Shown: positions 7,413 to 17,158 of the stretch, piece by piece | Position numbering within the stretch: position 1 is the first letter of the stretch | Layout of the letters: each line of letters starts with the position of its first letter | Source of the DNA: Ignavibacteria bacterium | GTDB taxonomy: Bacteria > Bacteroidota > Ignavibacteria > Tepidaquicellales > Tepidaquicellaceae | Assembly (NCBI GenBank): GCA_026417495.1 | Contig: JAOADD010000021.1 | Coordinates: 1 to 45,013 of the forward strand | Length of the DNA: 45,013 bases | Reading direction: 5' to 3' | Notes under the pieces: model-generated | Database searches by the model: none | Seen by the model: the letters and a program-made list of their open reading frames with translations, nothing else | Told to the model about the DNA's origin: nothing | Position numbers and translations under genes: made by a program

Positions 7413-10192
7413 CAGTTTTCCATAATTGAAAATACAGATTTTAAAATTACACCTGTAACAAGGAAATAAATACCAACATCAAATAAAAATGGAGTACCAA
7501 TTTTTTGAACTACTGGTATATATAAATCGAACCAAACTCCTTGCATAAACGAATATCCAAATAAAAGAGGTATAAAGGTAGAAATCAGTATTATCGCAAA
7601 TCCAAATCCTATTATAGTTTCAGGAGAGAATTTAAGAGTAGTTCTTGCTTTTTCCGAATTCTCTGCAAGAGCTAAAATAGCAAATACTGATGAAGCTACT
7701 AAACCACCAACAAATCCTCCCCCTGGTTGATTATGCCCTCTGAATAAAAGAAATATTGAAAAAATCAAAAGTAATGGTATAATTAATTTAGTTGCTGTTA
7801 CCAATAAAACAGAATAATAGGAATGAAGATTTGAGTTACTATTTACAGAATGATTATATGTTGTCTTCAGTTCTGATTTACTTGAAATTGAATCAATGTG
7901 TTTATTACCCCCTAATTTCATTAAAGCATAAATACCAAAGCATGCAGTTAACAAAACCGTAACTTCAACAAGAGTATCAAGTGCCCTGAAATCAACTAAA
8001 ATAACATTAACAATATTTCTTCCCTGAGCCAGTAGCAAACTATTTTCAGAATAGAATTTAGAAGTAAATTTTGATGGTTCTATGTAACTTATAAGAAAAA
8101 TAAACATTACAAATACTGCACCACAAATTGCACTTACGAAAATATCCCTTAAAATTGTTTTCTTTTGAGAATAAGCAGAAAATTTAGGCAATCTAAAAAT
8201 TACAAGAACAAAAATAATCACGGTAAGGGTTTCAATTGCAAATTGTGTCATAGCAAGATCAGGAGCTCCATATATGAAGAAAATAGCAGATATACCATAT
8301 CCAACTACACCAAGAAGAATAATAGCAAATATTCTCGACTTTAAAATCGGAATAGTTAAAGCAGCAATCACTATGATAAAATAAAGAATAAATTCGTAAA
8401 AAATGAAATCAAAATTATAGAACCATTCAGAAATATTATCGAAAACGCGAACTATATCAGATTGAAAGAATATTGGAAAGGAAATAATAAATAAAGTAAA
8501 TAAAATAATTATTAGAATATAATTTCTCAAATAACCACTTTGTAAAAAGCGAGTTTGAAGAACAGCAATATTTTTTAAAAAATCAATAGTATAATTATAA
8601 AGCAATGAAGGCTTTAAATATTTAACAAATTCTTCTGTTTGCAATCTGAAATACTGGCGGTATCTATATGCATAATACCCCCCAATAAATGTGAATATGC
8701 TAAGTAAAAGTGGCCAGCTAAATCCAGGCCAGAAACTTATATCAAGATTAACTTTAACACCCATTACTCCACTTATAGCGGGATTGATAATTGAATCATT
8801 AATTGAGGAAGGGAATAAAGAACTAATAAAACCTAATGTTGAAAGAATAAACGGAGAAACAAGAAAAAGTGGTTTTATAACAATTTTTTTCTTTTCATAG
8901 CTACCCGCAAAAGGTTTGAATCCAACCAGAAAAGCAGAGCATATAAGAAATATATTTGTTATAAGGAATACTATACTTAGTACCCATACAATAAAATCAG
9001 ATTGTACAACAGCCTTATAGGAAATTTCTTTCGCAAAATAACCAAAGAACGGTGGAATACCACTTTGGGATAATGCTGCAGTTAATGCTATAATTGCAAA
9101 TATTGGTGCCGTTTTATATAATCCTTTTAGTGTTTCAATATTCCTTGTATGTGTATAGTGTTCAATAACTCCTGCTGAAAGGAATAAACTTGCTTTATAT
9201 AATGCATGAGCTAAAAAATATATTACTGCCGCCTGTATAGCATATTTGGAGCCTATACCAATTAAAACTACCATTGCTCCAAGAGAAGAAATAGTGGAAA
9301 ACGCTAAAATTTGTTTTAAGTCCGTTCTTTTAGCACTAATAAATGCTGCGAAAAGCATAGTAGTCATACCAACAAAAATGAGTGTATACTTCCATAGATC
9401 AGTATCACCAAGTATAGGAAAAAGTCTCATCAGAAGAAAGATTCCCGCTTTAACCATAGTTGCAGAGTGAAGATATGCACTAACGGGAGCAGGGGCTATC
9501 ATAGCATTAGGTAACCAAAAGTGAAAAGGCATTTGAGCTGACTTTGTAAATGCCCCAACAAGTATTAGAAAAAGTAACGGTAAGTAAAAATTACTAAAAA
9601 TTATAGTTTCTCTATGAGCGCTTAATTCCTTCAAACTAAAAGTACCTGTAAGTAAATAAATAATAACAAATCCAGCAAGTAAAGCTAATCCACCGAATGC
9701 TGTAACAATAAGTGCCTGCTGTGCCGCAATAATTGAAGCTTCTTTTTTGTTATAATATCCAATTAGAAAAAAAGAACTTACACTTGTTAACTCCCAAAAG
9801 ATAAATATCATTATCAAATTTCCTGAAACCACAATTCCCAACATAGAACCAGCAAACATAAGTATATATGTATAGAACCTACTTAAGTTATCTTTATCTT
9901 TTAGATATACACCAGAGTAAATTATTATTAAGCTTCCTATGAAAAGGATAAGAATAGCAAAAATAAAGCTAAGGCCGTCAATGTAAATTTCAAGAAAGAT
10001 ATTAAGGGAAGGAAACCATTCATATTTTAAATAAATAGGACCATTTTTCAGTTGATTTTCAAAAGGAATTACATATACCAAACAGAATAAAAGAAAGAAA
10101 GATAAAAACCAATGAGTTATTTCCTTTGCAAAGTGATAAATTATAGGTACAGCAAAAGCTATTGCAAATATAAGTAATAAAATCAAAAGCAT
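7412..10192 (-). CDS. mrpA: Mrp-type Na+/H+ antiporter, fused subunits A and B
   Basis: This 926-residue polytopic protein is the first gene of the antiporter operon. The N-terminal two thirds are NuoL-like, with [15 protein letters not shown], the lysine-bearing [19 protein letters not shown] and [10 protein letters not shown] following MrpA-specific segment contains [17 protein letters not shown]. Residues about 787-926 form a complete MrpB/MnhB domain with the [14 protein letters not shown] signature at 818. No separate mrpB exists in the operon, so the A-B fusion supplies it. The complex exchanges Na+ (or K+) for protons and supports pH or salt homeostasis. A 195-base AT-rich gap separates it from the divergent gene at 10388 and should hold both promoters. 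Confidence 0.95.
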   Translation of the reverse strand: MLLILLLIFAIAFAVPIIYHFAKEITHWFLSFFLLFCLVYVIPFENQLKNGPIYLKYEWFPSLNIFLEIYIDGLSFIFAILILFIGSLIIIYSGVYLKDKDNLSRFYTYILMFAGSMLGIVVSGNLIMIFIFWELTSVSSFFLIGYYNKKEASIIAAQQALIVTAFGGLALLAGFVIIYLLTGTFSLKELSAHRETIIFSNFYLPLLFLILVGAFTKSAQMPFHFWLPNAMIAPAPVSAYLHSATMVKAGIFLLMRLFPILGDTDLWKYTLIFVGMTTMLFAAFISAKRTDLKQILAFSTISSLGAMVVLIGIGSKYAIQAAVIYFLAHALYKASLFLSAGVIEHYTHTRNIETLKGLYKTAPIFAIIALTAALSQSGIPPFFGYFAKEISYKAVVQSDFIVWVLSIVFLITNIFLICSAFLVGFKPFAGSYEKKKIVIKPLFLVSPFILSTLGFISSLFPSSINDSIINPAISGVMGVKVNLDISFWPGFSWPLLLSIFTFIGGYYAYRYRQYFRLQTEEFVKYLKPSLLYNYTIDFLKNIAVLQTRFLQSGYLRNYILIIILFTLFIISFPIFFQSDIVRVFDNISEWFYNFDFIFYEFILYFIIVIAALTIPILKSRIFAIILLGVVGYGISAIFFIYGAPDLAMTQFAIETLTVIIFVLVIFRLPKFSAYSQKKTILRDIFVSAICGAVFVMFIFLISYIEPSKFTSKFYSENSLLLAQGRNIVNVILVDFRALDTLVEVTVLLTACFGIYALMKLGGNKHIDSISSKSELKTTYNHSVNSNSNLHSYYSVLLVTATKLIIPLLLIFSIFLLFRGHNQPGGGFVGGLVASSVFAILALAENSEKARTTLKFSPETIIGFGFAIILISTFIPLLFGYSFMQGVWFDLYIPVVQKIGTPFLFDVGIYFLVTGVILKSVFSIMEN

Positions 10193-10387
10193 TTATTAAT
10201 TTAAAGTAATTAAAAACAATAAAAAATTAAAAAAATTTATTTAATAAACAAAACTTAAAACGGATAAAGAATACATATAATGGTAATTGCTTATTTGAAT
10301 TAAGTGCTTATACATATCTCAACATTGTTATAATCATTGAATATTAACATATAATTTTTAATTTTATTCTTTAGTCTTTTCGTTTTA

Positions 10388-13210
10388 ATGAAGTATTTAT
10401 TAACATATATTCTTATTTACAGTGCTGCTTTTGCACAATTTCTTGATTTTGGCAGGAACAAAGTTATTTATAATGAATTTGATTGGTATATACTTCCCAC
10501 TCCGCATTTCAAAATTTACTATTATAAGGAAGCAGAAGAATTAGCGAAAATTGGAGCACACTTTTTAGAAGAGGGTTATAATAAATTACAACAAAAGTTG
10601 AATCACTCTTTTAGTGATACAAATCCAATAATATTCTACGCTTCACCATTACATTTTAAACAAACTAATATAACCCCTGGTTTTATTCCTGAAGGTGTTG
10701 GAGGTTTTTTTGAATTTATTAAAAATAGGGTTGTACTACCATTTGATGGATCTTTACATCAATTCAGGCACGTCTCGAGACATGAACTTGTACATGTATT
10801 TACAGTAAGCAAAGCAATAGCAACACTTAGAAGTCATGGATATATTTCTGATAGACTACCACCACTATGGTTTGTTGAGGGTTTAGCAGAGTATTGGTCA
10901 ACAGAATGGGATACAGAAGCAGAAATGGTCTTAAAAGATGCTGTAATAAATAACAGGCTTCCAGGGATATCGGATTATGAAAGTATATATGGAACATATT
11001 TAATGTATAAACTTGGTCAGAAAGCATGCGAATATATAGCAGAAAAGTACGGGGAAGAAAGTTTATGTAGACTAATAGAAAACTTTTGGATGGATGAAAA
11101 TTTTTCAAATATTATGAAAACAACCATAGGTAAGAATTATGAAGAGTTTGATGAAGAATTTTTATTATACTTAAAGAAAAGATATTATTCACAAATCCAT
11201 CTACTTGAAAACACAACTAAACAAAGTAGAATAGTACATGATGAGTTTTTTTCCCACAAACCATCATATCATAGCAAAAATAATTTAGATGAAATTTATT
11301 TCATTGGGAACAATACAGGATACACAAGTATTTATAAAATAGATATAAATTCATTTAGGAAATCTGCCGATTTAGTTATCAGGGGAGAAAAGGAAGAAGA
11401 TTATGAATCTTTTCATTACTTTAGAACAGGAATAGATATATCAAATAATGGGATTCTTGCTTTTATTACTCAAAAAGGAGAATCTGATGTACTTAACTTA
11501 TATGATTTAAATAGAAGTAAAAAATTAGTTGACTACTCATTTGATAAATTAGTAAAAATAGGAGCCCCTTCATTTAGTGCAGATGGAAAAAAAATTGTTT
11601 TCTCTGCAAACGATATTTCAGGAAGAACAGATTTATTTATTCTTGATCTTGATAAAGAAAAACTTACAAGATTAACAGATGATTTTTATGATGACATTGA
11701 TGCTGATTTTTCTCCCGATGGAAATTTAATAATCTTTTCTTCTGATAGAGGAAACGAAACATTAAATTCTTCATATAATTTATTCTTATATGATTTAAAA
11801 CATAAAAGAATTACACAATTAACCAAAACAATCAAATTAAAAAATACAAACCCAAAATTTTCAGATGATGGAAAAGAGATAATTTTTGAGTCTGATAGTG
11901 GAGGGATTAATAATATCTGGTTGTTAACATTTTTAAATGATAACTTAGAAAAATTTGAGTTACAACAAATTACAAATTTTATGACAGGATGCTTCGATCC
12001 TGTATGGTGTGGAAAGAATAGAATTGCATTTTCTTATTATTACAATGGTACATTTTCAATAAGAGTGATTGATAATATAAGAAAAAATTTATCAAACGAA
12101 CAAAACATATTCGCAAAAGAACCAAACAACGAAATAACTGGCTACCCTTTAGAAGAATATAAATATAAATCGGAGATAGAAGATATATATACCGGAAAGC
12201 TAAAATACAAAAAAGAATTTTCCCTTGACATTGCTGTAACAGGGATAACCGCTGACCCAATATTTGGTACAGCAACAGGAGGTATAATTTCTTTAAGCGA
12301 TATGTTAGGAGATGAAAAATACAATTTTTTAATCCTGAACACCTCAAATACAGAATCTGACTTTTGGAAAAGTTTCAACATAGCAGTATCTAAAATATCT
12401 TTAGCTCAAAGACTAAACTATGCATTCGGAATATACCATTTAAATGGAAAAAGGTATGACCTGCAAAGTTCCGATTATGCTTATTATGAAAGACAATTTG
12501 GTGGTTATGTTAGTTTTTCATATCCTCTTTCTTTTTTTAGAAGAATAGATGCAACAGTGAGTATATCACAATCACATAAGGATATAGACATTTTTGATGT
12601 AAGAAGGGGAATGTTATTAACAAATTCCCTTAGTTATGTTTTTGATAATTCCCTATGGAGTTATACAGGACCTGTCGATGGAGAAAGATACAATGTATCT
12701 CTTGGATATACAACAGACTTAACAGGAACAACAGAGAATTTCTTTACTTTAATGTTAGATTATAGAAAATATTTTAGAATTTCGAAACCAATTACATTAG
12801 CATTAAGAAGCCAATTTTTTATAAATGAAGGAAAAAATCCAAGGAGATTTTTCATTGGCGGTTCATGGTCTTTGAGAGGATGGCCTTTTATATCAATACG
12901 CGGTACTAAAATGCTTCAAGCAAATGCAGAATTAAGATTTCCGGTGATAAATATTATGAAAATGTATTTCCCTGAAGATATTTCTCTCAGTTTCTATGGA
13001 ATTAGAGGAGCTTTATTTTTTGATGTAGGAAATTGTTGGGATACCTCAAAAGAATTTGAAAATATAAAAGGTAGTTTAGGAGCAGGATTAAGAATGAATT
13101 TATTTGGATTTTTAGTTTTAAGATACGATTTAGGAAAAAGAATAGAAGAAAAATTTAAAAAATTCCAAGATGGGCTTTTTCATCAATTTTTTATAGGATG
13201 GGATTTTTAA
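10388..13210 (+). CDS. Secreted/outer-membrane fusion: HExxH peptidase domain, TolB-like propeller and BamA-like barrel
   Basis: The 940-residue protein starts with a signal peptide (residues 1-16, ending AFAQ). An N-terminal metallopeptidase-like domain carries HELVH (H132, E133, H136) and the third zinc ligand E164 in WFVEGLAEYW, as in gluzincin/peptidase MA-like proteins. Residues about 270-590 hold repeated PD40/TolB-like blades, for example FSADGKKIVFSANDISG and FSPDGNLIIFSSDRG. Residues about 620-940 resemble a surface-antigen/Omp85 barrel, with GGSWSLRGWPF and a final Phe. The protein is therefore predicted to sit in the outer membrane with a periplasmic or surface peptidase. Its substrate is unknown. 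It is followed at once by holA. All catalytic ligands are present, so activity is plausible. Confidence 0.85.
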   Translation: MKYLLTYILIYSAAFAQFLDFGRNKVIYNEFDWYILPTPHFKIYYYKEAEELAKIGAHFLEEGYNKLQQKLNHSFSDTNPIIFYASPLHFKQTNITPGFIPEGVGGFFEFIKNRVVLPFDGSLHQFRHVSRHELVHVFTVSKAIATLRSHGYISDRLPPLWFVEGLAEYWSTEWDTEAEMVLKDAVINNRLPGISDYESIYGTYLMYKLGQKACEYIAEKYGEESLCRLIENFWMDENFSNIMKTTIGKNYEEFDEEFLLYLKKRYYSQIHLLENTTKQSRIVHDEFFSHKPSYHSKNNLDEIYFIGNNTGYTSIYKIDINSFRKSADLVIRGEKEEDYESFHYFRTGIDISNNGILAFITQKGESDVLNLYDLNRSKKLVDYSFDKLVKIGAPSFSADGKKIVFSANDISGRTDLFILDLDKEKLTRLTDDFYDDIDADFSPDGNLIIFSSDRGNETLNSSYNLFLYDLKHKRITQLTKTIKLKNTNPKFSDDGKEIIFESDSGGINNIWLLTFLNDNLEKFELQQITNFMTGCFDPVWCGKNRIAFSYYYNGTFSIRVIDNIRKNLSNEQNIFAKEPNNEITGYPLEEYKYKSEIEDIYTGKLKYKKEFSLDIAVTGITADPIFGTATGGIISLSDMLGDEKYNFLILNTSNTESDFWKSFNIAVSKISLAQRLNYAFGIYHLNGKRYDLQSSDYAYYERQFGGYVSFSYPLSFFRRIDATVSISQSHKDIDIFDVRRGMLLTNSLSYVFDNSLWSYTGPVDGERYNVSLGYTTDLTGTTENFFTLMLDYRKYFRISKPITLALRSQFFINEGKNPRRFFIGGSWSLRGWPFISIRGTKMLQANAELRFPVINIMKMYFPEDISLSFYGIRGALFFDVGNCWDTSKEFENIKGSLGAGLRMNLFGFLVLRYDLGKRIEEKFKKFQDGLFHQFFIGWDF

Positions 13211-13212
13211 TT

Positions 13213-14271
13213 ATGGCAAAGTACAAATCAAATAAATACGCAATCTCTTACAACGATTTCAAAAAGAAAGTTTTAGAGAAAAGTTATTCCACTAAAGAAG
13301 AGAAGGCACATAATTTTTTACTTTTCCTCTTTGAAAATTGCTTATTAGAAGAAATACTAGATAAACTTGGGACAAGTTTTATTGGTAAAGATTACAATCC
13401 TCAAGAACATTTAAAAAAATATTATTCTGATGAAAAGGATTTAAACGATTTTCTCTCTGAAACAGGAAATCTTGACTTCTTTACAGAAAAAAGTATAAGC
13501 CTTTATATATTTACAAAAACTCAAAACTTTAGAGGGTTTAAAAAAGATGATAAAGAATCTATAAAAAAGTATTTTGTTTCACCCAACCCTGACAGAATGA
13601 TAATTTTTCTGGTAAATAATAGTGAAATAAATTTTTCATATTTTGAAGAACTTATTAATCCAAATTTGAGTGCATACTATATACTGCCCCCGACCATAAC
13701 AGAACTTAAAGAATGGATTATTCGTTATTTAAATGGATATAAAGTAGAAGAAGAAGCAATAGAAAGAATTCTTGAATACGTAAATCTCTCTTATGATGAA
13801 GCAAAAGAAGAATTAGATAAATTAAAAAATTACACATATAATACAAAAATAATAAATGTAGATAGTGTTAATCTTTGTGTTGGTTTTTCAAAAGAATTTG
13901 ATGAAAAAGATTTTATTAAGTCAATTTTAAAAAGGGATTTAGATAAATCTTTAACGATTTATAAAAGTCTTTCCCTGAAACCAAACTTTGATTTATATGT
14001 AATTGGAATATTAAACAGAATATTTGTAAATATTTCAAAAATTATGGACAAAAATTTCCAAAAATCTGCAAATAAGCAAAGAGAACTGCAAATATATTCA
14101 GATTATGATGAGATAATTAAATTATACTATAATTATATGAGCAATTTAAATGAACTTAAAATTAAATCCGCTTTTGATTATATTTACAAGTGTGATAAAA
14201 TGCTCAAAACTTCCGCTGGTGAGAAATACTCAATCATGACATCTTTAATTCATAAAGTAGCAACTTTGTAA
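13213..14271 (+). CDS. holA: DNA polymerase III delta subunit (clamp loader), divergent
   Basis: The likely 352-residue protein is the delta subunit of the sliding-clamp loader, which opens the beta clamp. The C-terminal two thirds follow the HolA pattern: LPPTITELKEWIIRYLNGYKV, then YDEAKEELDKLKNY, a collar region with DKSLTIYKSL, and a final helical part. The N-terminal part is weakly conserved, as usual for delta. I chose the ATG at 13213, two bases after the previous stop, rather than the in-frame ATG at 13198 inside the upstream gene, because GGATGGG precedes it at suitable spacing. Identity rests on overall pattern, not on a catalytic motif. Confidence 0.75.
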   Translation: MAKYKSNKYAISYNDFKKKVLEKSYSTKEEKAHNFLLFLFENCLLEEILDKLGTSFIGKDYNPQEHLKKYYSDEKDLNDFLSETGNLDFFTEKSISLYIFTKTQNFRGFKKDDKESIKKYFVSPNPDRMIIFLVNNSEINFSYFEELINPNLSAYYILPPTITELKEWIIRYLNGYKVEEEAIERILEYVNLSYDEAKEELDKLKNYTYNTKIINVDSVNLCVGFSKEFDEKDFIKSILKRDLDKSLTIYKSLSLKPNFDLYVIGILNRIFVNISKIMDKNFQKSANKQRELQIYSDYDEIIKLYYNYMSNLNELKIKSAFDYIYKCDKMLKTSAGEKYSIMTSLIHKVATL

Positions 14272-14333
14272 TTGCATTTTTAATAAATAAGGAACATTTT
14301 TAATAAAAAAAAGTTAATAAAATATAGAAAAAG

Positions 14334-14930
14334 GTGTCTGAAATAATTGATTATCATAATTTAAGTGATGAAGAATTAATATTCAGGTTTCAAAGAGACG
14401 ATACAGAAGCATTTAATGAAATTGTAATTAGGTATAAAGATAAACTTGTAAACTTTCTTTACAGATATACAGGCAACAGAGATGATGCGGAGGATTTCGC
14501 TCAGGATACTTTTTTAAAACTGTATAAATCCAAACATTTATACAGGGAAATCGCTAAGTTTTCAACATGGTTTTACACTATTGCTTTAAACACAGTAAAA
14601 ACAGAAATTAAGAAAAAAAGTAAGTATCAATCTATTTCAATAAGCGACTATGACCCTGAAAATGATAAAGATTTTGATTTACCCGATGAAAGTTATAATC
14701 CTGATGATATAGCAAATAGCAATATAGAAATGGAAATAATTCAAGAAGCTATTAACTCATTAAACGAAATTTTTAAAGAAGTGATAATACTTAGAGATAT
14801 AGAAGATTTGGAGTATGACGAAATCGCAAAAATAACAGGATTACCACTTGGAACAGTAAAATCAAGGATTAACAGAGGTCGAGAAAAATTAAAAAATATT
14901 TTAATAAAAAAACTAAAATCTATTGAGTAA
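14334..14930 (+). CDS. RNA polymerase sigma factor, ECF subfamily (RpoE-like)
   Basis: The 198-residue protein has the two ECF sigma domains. Region 2 spans about residues 10-85, with RYTGNRDDAEDFAQDTFLKLYK and the FSTWFYTIALN stretch. Region 4 spans about 130-195, with a helix-turn-helix in YDEIAKITGLPLGTVKSRINRGREKL. An acidic linker joins them. It directs transcription of a regulon, often envelope stress genes. The start is a GTG, preceded by a purine run GAAAAAGG. The next gene begins two bases after its stop and looks like its anti-sigma factor. Confidence 0.93.
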   Translation: MSEIIDYHNLSDEELIFRFQRDDTEAFNEIVIRYKDKLVNFLYRYTGNRDDAEDFAQDTFLKLYKSKHLYREIAKFSTWFYTIALNTVKTEIKKKSKYQSISISDYDPENDKDFDLPDESYNPDDIANSNIEMEIIQEAINSLNEIFKEVIILRDIEDLEYDEIAKITGLPLGTVKSRINRGREKLKNILIKKLKSIE

Positions 14931-14932
14931 AA

Positions 14933-15751
14933 TTGAATACTGAAGAAAAATATCCAGAAATAAGGGAAAAATTAAGAAAACTTCCCCGAATAAAAGCGAG
15001 GGATGATTTTCTAAACAGATTGTTAAACAAAATTAACCTTTTAGAAAACCAACCTGCAGCATTTTACCACTCTCAAAAGGAGGATTATGATAAAGAATTA
15101 CAATCTGAAAAGTCATTATCACAAAAAGTTTTAGAAAAATTTTCAAGACGCAAACCCGCTTGGAACTGGCTTGTTCCTACAGTAAGTTTTGCGGTAATAT
15201 TACTTGTAATCTTTTCTTATCTATTAGTTCTAAGAAATGTTGAAACTCCGCAAGAAACTATTAGTAGCCCTGAAGTAAAACAAGAGTCAGAAGTAAAACC
15301 CAACACAATTGTAGAAGAGCCAAAAATAGACAAGATATATCCAGATTTTAATAATGAGAATTCGCAATATTCAGAAGCAAGAGAAGAATTTCCCTCTAAG
15401 AAAGAAAATTTAACAAAAGAATTACCAAAACCGACTAATGAAGCAGGAATGGTTGCACCAATTGAAAGAAAAGAATTAGATGTAAAGAAAACCAATGAAC
15501 CCCCAATAAATGGCAAAAATAATGATGGAAATGAAGTAAGAGGAATTGAAGAAAAAACCAAAAAAGATGAAACTGATAAAAAATTAGAGGAGAAAAAGGA
15601 AATAGATACAAAAGGGAAAGTAGAGGGTGGTAGAACACGAAGTGCAATTGTACCCCCACAAAAGAAAAAATCAGAAATTGAAAAAGAAGGTTTAATAGAA
15701 GACAATAAAAAACCAAAAATAGAAATTAAACCAGATTCTATAAAGAAATAG
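14933..15751 (+). CDS. Putative single-pass anti-sigma factor
   Basis: The 272-residue protein has a charged cytoplasmic N-terminus (1-76) with the helical stretch LPRIKARDDFLNRLLNKI. One membrane segment follows at about 78-100. A long extracytoplasmic tail rich in Lys, Glu and Pro continues to the end and looks disordered. Its position directly after an ECF sigma gene and this topology make it the likely partner that holds the sigma factor at the membrane. It lacks a zinc-finger HxxxCxxC motif, so it is not a ZAS-type anti-sigma. The start is a TTG two bases after the sigma stop. A terminator follows. Function is inferred from context, not from a named domain. Confidence 0.7.
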   Translation: MNTEEKYPEIREKLRKLPRIKARDDFLNRLLNKINLLENQPAAFYHSQKEDYDKELQSEKSLSQKVLEKFSRRKPAWNWLVPTVSFAVILLVIFSYLLVLRNVETPQETISSPEVKQESEVKPNTIVEEPKIDKIYPDFNNENSQYSEAREEFPSKKENLTKELPKPTNEAGMVAPIERKELDVKKTNEPPINGKNNDGNEVRGIEEKTKKDETDKKLEEKKEIDTKGKVEGGRTRSAIVPPQKKKSEIEKEGLIEDNKKPKIEIKPDSIKK

Positions 15752-15780
15752 ATTTACTGATTTTGTTATTTTACTCTAAA

Positions 15781-15812
15781 AAATTCACAAGAAAAACTTG
15801 TGAATTTTTTTT
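15781..15812 (+). terminator. Rho-independent terminator after the sigma/anti-sigma operon
   Basis: An 11-bp stem (AAATTCACAAG at 15781-15791 with CTTGTGAATTT at 15797-15807) closes on an A5 loop and continues into an eight-T run. It lies 30 bases after the anti-sigma stop. Confidence 0.85.
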
Positions 15813-15920
15813 ATAAATAAATTTATGCCTGATTAATAAAAGTTTTTAAAGTTAGTTCTTTTCTTGTTAAAAACGGAATAGTTTCTTCAATACAATAGTA
15901 ATAACAATTTTTATATATAC

Positions 15921-15950
15921 TTGCTAACAATTTACTGAATATTATCTTTA
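15921..15950 (+). promoter_or_regulatory. Possible Bacteroidota-type promoter for purS
   Basis: TTG at 15921 and TATCTTTA at 15943-15950 are spaced 19 bases apart and approximate the Bacteroidota primary sigma consensus (-33 TTTG, -7 TAnnTTTG), with one mismatch in the -7 element. It would give a leader of about 60 bases before purS. In such AT-rich DNA a chance match is possible. Confidence 0.3.
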
Positions 15951-16015
15951 TGCTTTTTACATTGAACATTCTTTAATTTATTTTTATTCTTAATTGTTAA
16001 ATTAAAAGCAAAATC

Positions 16016-16267
16016 TTGTACAAAGCAAAAATTATAATAACATACAGAAAATCTATTCTTGACCCGCAAGGTAAGACGATTGAGAATTCTTTGCATTCAC
16101 TAGGTTTTACAAAAATAAATAATACACGAATGGGAAAATACATTGAATATGAAATTGATACCAATGATACAGAAACAGCAGAACAAATTGTTGAAGAAAC
16201 TTGTAAGAAATTGCTTGCAAATCCTGTAATGGAAGAATACTCTTATAAACTTGAAAAATTGGAGTAG
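16016..16267 (+). CDS. purS: Phosphoribosylformylglycinamidine synthase subunit PurS
   Basis: This small subunit of the three-part FGAM synthase (PurS-PurQ-PurL) acts in step four of purine synthesis. The 83-residue protein has the typical opening YKAKIIITYRKSILDPQGKTI and the pattern LGF..INNTRMGKYIE. The start is a TTG, since the family N-terminus begins exactly there and no ATG is in a suitable place. purQ follows seven bases after the stop. PurL is not in this window. Confidence 0.93.
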   Translation: MYKAKIIITYRKSILDPQGKTIENSLHSLGFTKINNTRMGKYIEYEIDTNDTETAEQIVEETCKKLLANPVMEEYSYKLEKLE

Positions 16268-16274
16268 GATAAAG

Positions 16275-16946
16275 ATGTCTAAAGCAAAAGTGGGTATAGT
16301 AGTTTTTCCAGGTTCTAACTGTGACCATGATGTATTTCATGTATGCAAAAATCTTTTAAATTTGGATACGAAATTCCTATGGCACAAGCAAGGTAGCATT
16401 GAAGATAGAAATATTGTTATACTACCAGGCGGTTTTTCCTATGGCGATTATTTAAGATGTGGTGCAATTTCCAGATTCTCTAATATTATGCAAGATGTAG
16501 TTCGTTTTGCTAATAATGGTGGTATTGTACTTGGTATTTGCAATGGCTTTCAAATACTTTGTGAAACAGGGCTTCTACCAGGTGCATTAATTAAAAATGT
16601 CAACCTAAAATTCATCTGCAGAAGTGTTCCTCTTACAGTAGAAAATAATAAAAGTATATTCACTTGTCTATATGACATAAAAGAAAAAATAGAACTCCCA
16701 ATAGCACATGGAGAAGGAAACTACTATTGTGATGAAGATACTCTTACAGAATTGATAGCAGGAAATCAAATAATATTTCGGTATGATGAAAACCCAAATG
16801 GCTCCATATATAACATAGCTGGAATACAAAATAAAACACGCAATGTACTTGGAATGATGCCACATCCCGAGAGAGCATCTGAATCATTATTGGGAAATGA
16901 TGCTGGTTTAAGATTATTTAAAGGGATGGCAGAAAGTATAGAATAA
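16275..16946 (+). CDS. purQ: Phosphoribosylformylglycinamidine synthase subunit PurQ
   Basis: This glutamine amidotransferase subunit supplies ammonia to PurL. The likely 223-residue protein opens KVGIVVFPGSNCD and has the catalytic nucleophile C89 in VLGICNGFQILCE. The His-Glu pair of the triad is in MMPHPERASE near the C-terminus. I chose the ATG at 16275 because AGGAT lies a few bases upstream and the family N-terminus fits. An upstream in-frame TTG at 16251 inside purS would add eight unneeded residues. Confidence 0.95.
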   Translation: MSKAKVGIVVFPGSNCDHDVFHVCKNLLNLDTKFLWHKQGSIEDRNIVILPGGFSYGDYLRCGAISRFSNIMQDVVRFANNGGIVLGICNGFQILCETGLLPGALIKNVNLKFICRSVPLTVENNKSIFTCLYDIKEKIELPIAHGEGNYYCDEDTLTELIAGNQIIFRYDENPNGSIYNIAGIQNKTRNVLGMMPHPERASESLLGNDAGLRLFKGMAESIE

Positions 16947-16979
16947 AAAAATGAATTTTTTTAAAAAAATAAAAATAAA

Positions 16980-17156
16980 ATGAATTTAAGTGCTTGGGAA
17001 ATAATATTGATAGTTGCAGTAATAATTCTATTATTTGGGGCAAAGAAAATACCAGACCTAATGCACGGTATTGGAAAAGGTATTAGAGAATTTAAGAAAG
17101 CAACATCGGAAGAAGAGCCTAAAGAAGAAGAGACCACAAAAAAAGAAGAAAAATAA
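16980..17156 (+). CDS. tatA: Sec-independent protein translocase subunit TatA
   Basis: The 58-residue protein has the TatA/E layout: a short N-terminal part (MNLSAWEI), one membrane helix (about 6-20), then the hinge [20 protein letters not shown] forming the amphipathic helix, and a short acidic, lysine-rich tail. The FG hinge and the pattern of the amphipathic helix are the family hallmarks. TatA forms the pore for folded proteins carrying twin-arginine signals. It starts 33 bases after purQ and may be cotranscribed with it. It meets the histidine kinase gene tail to tail with two bases between. tatC is not in this window. Confidence 0.9.
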   Translation: MNLSAWEIILIVAVIILLFGAKKIPDLMHGIGKGIREFKKATSEEEPKEEETTKKEEK

Positions 17157-17158
17157 AA

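Noticed and set aside
15217-15705. Reverse-strand open frame of 162 codons opposite the anti-sigma gene
   Set aside because: The forward gene has a coherent membrane helix and context with the sigma factor; the reverse frame is Ser/Phe-rich, as expected from the complement of a Lys/Glu-rich gene.
16251-16274. Longer purQ start (TTG) inside purS
   Set aside because: The extra residues do not fit PurQ proteins, and a ribosome-binding-like AGGAT precedes the ATG at 16275.
16951-16983. Possible earlier ATG start for tatA
   Set aside because: It is in a different frame and stops after ten codons.
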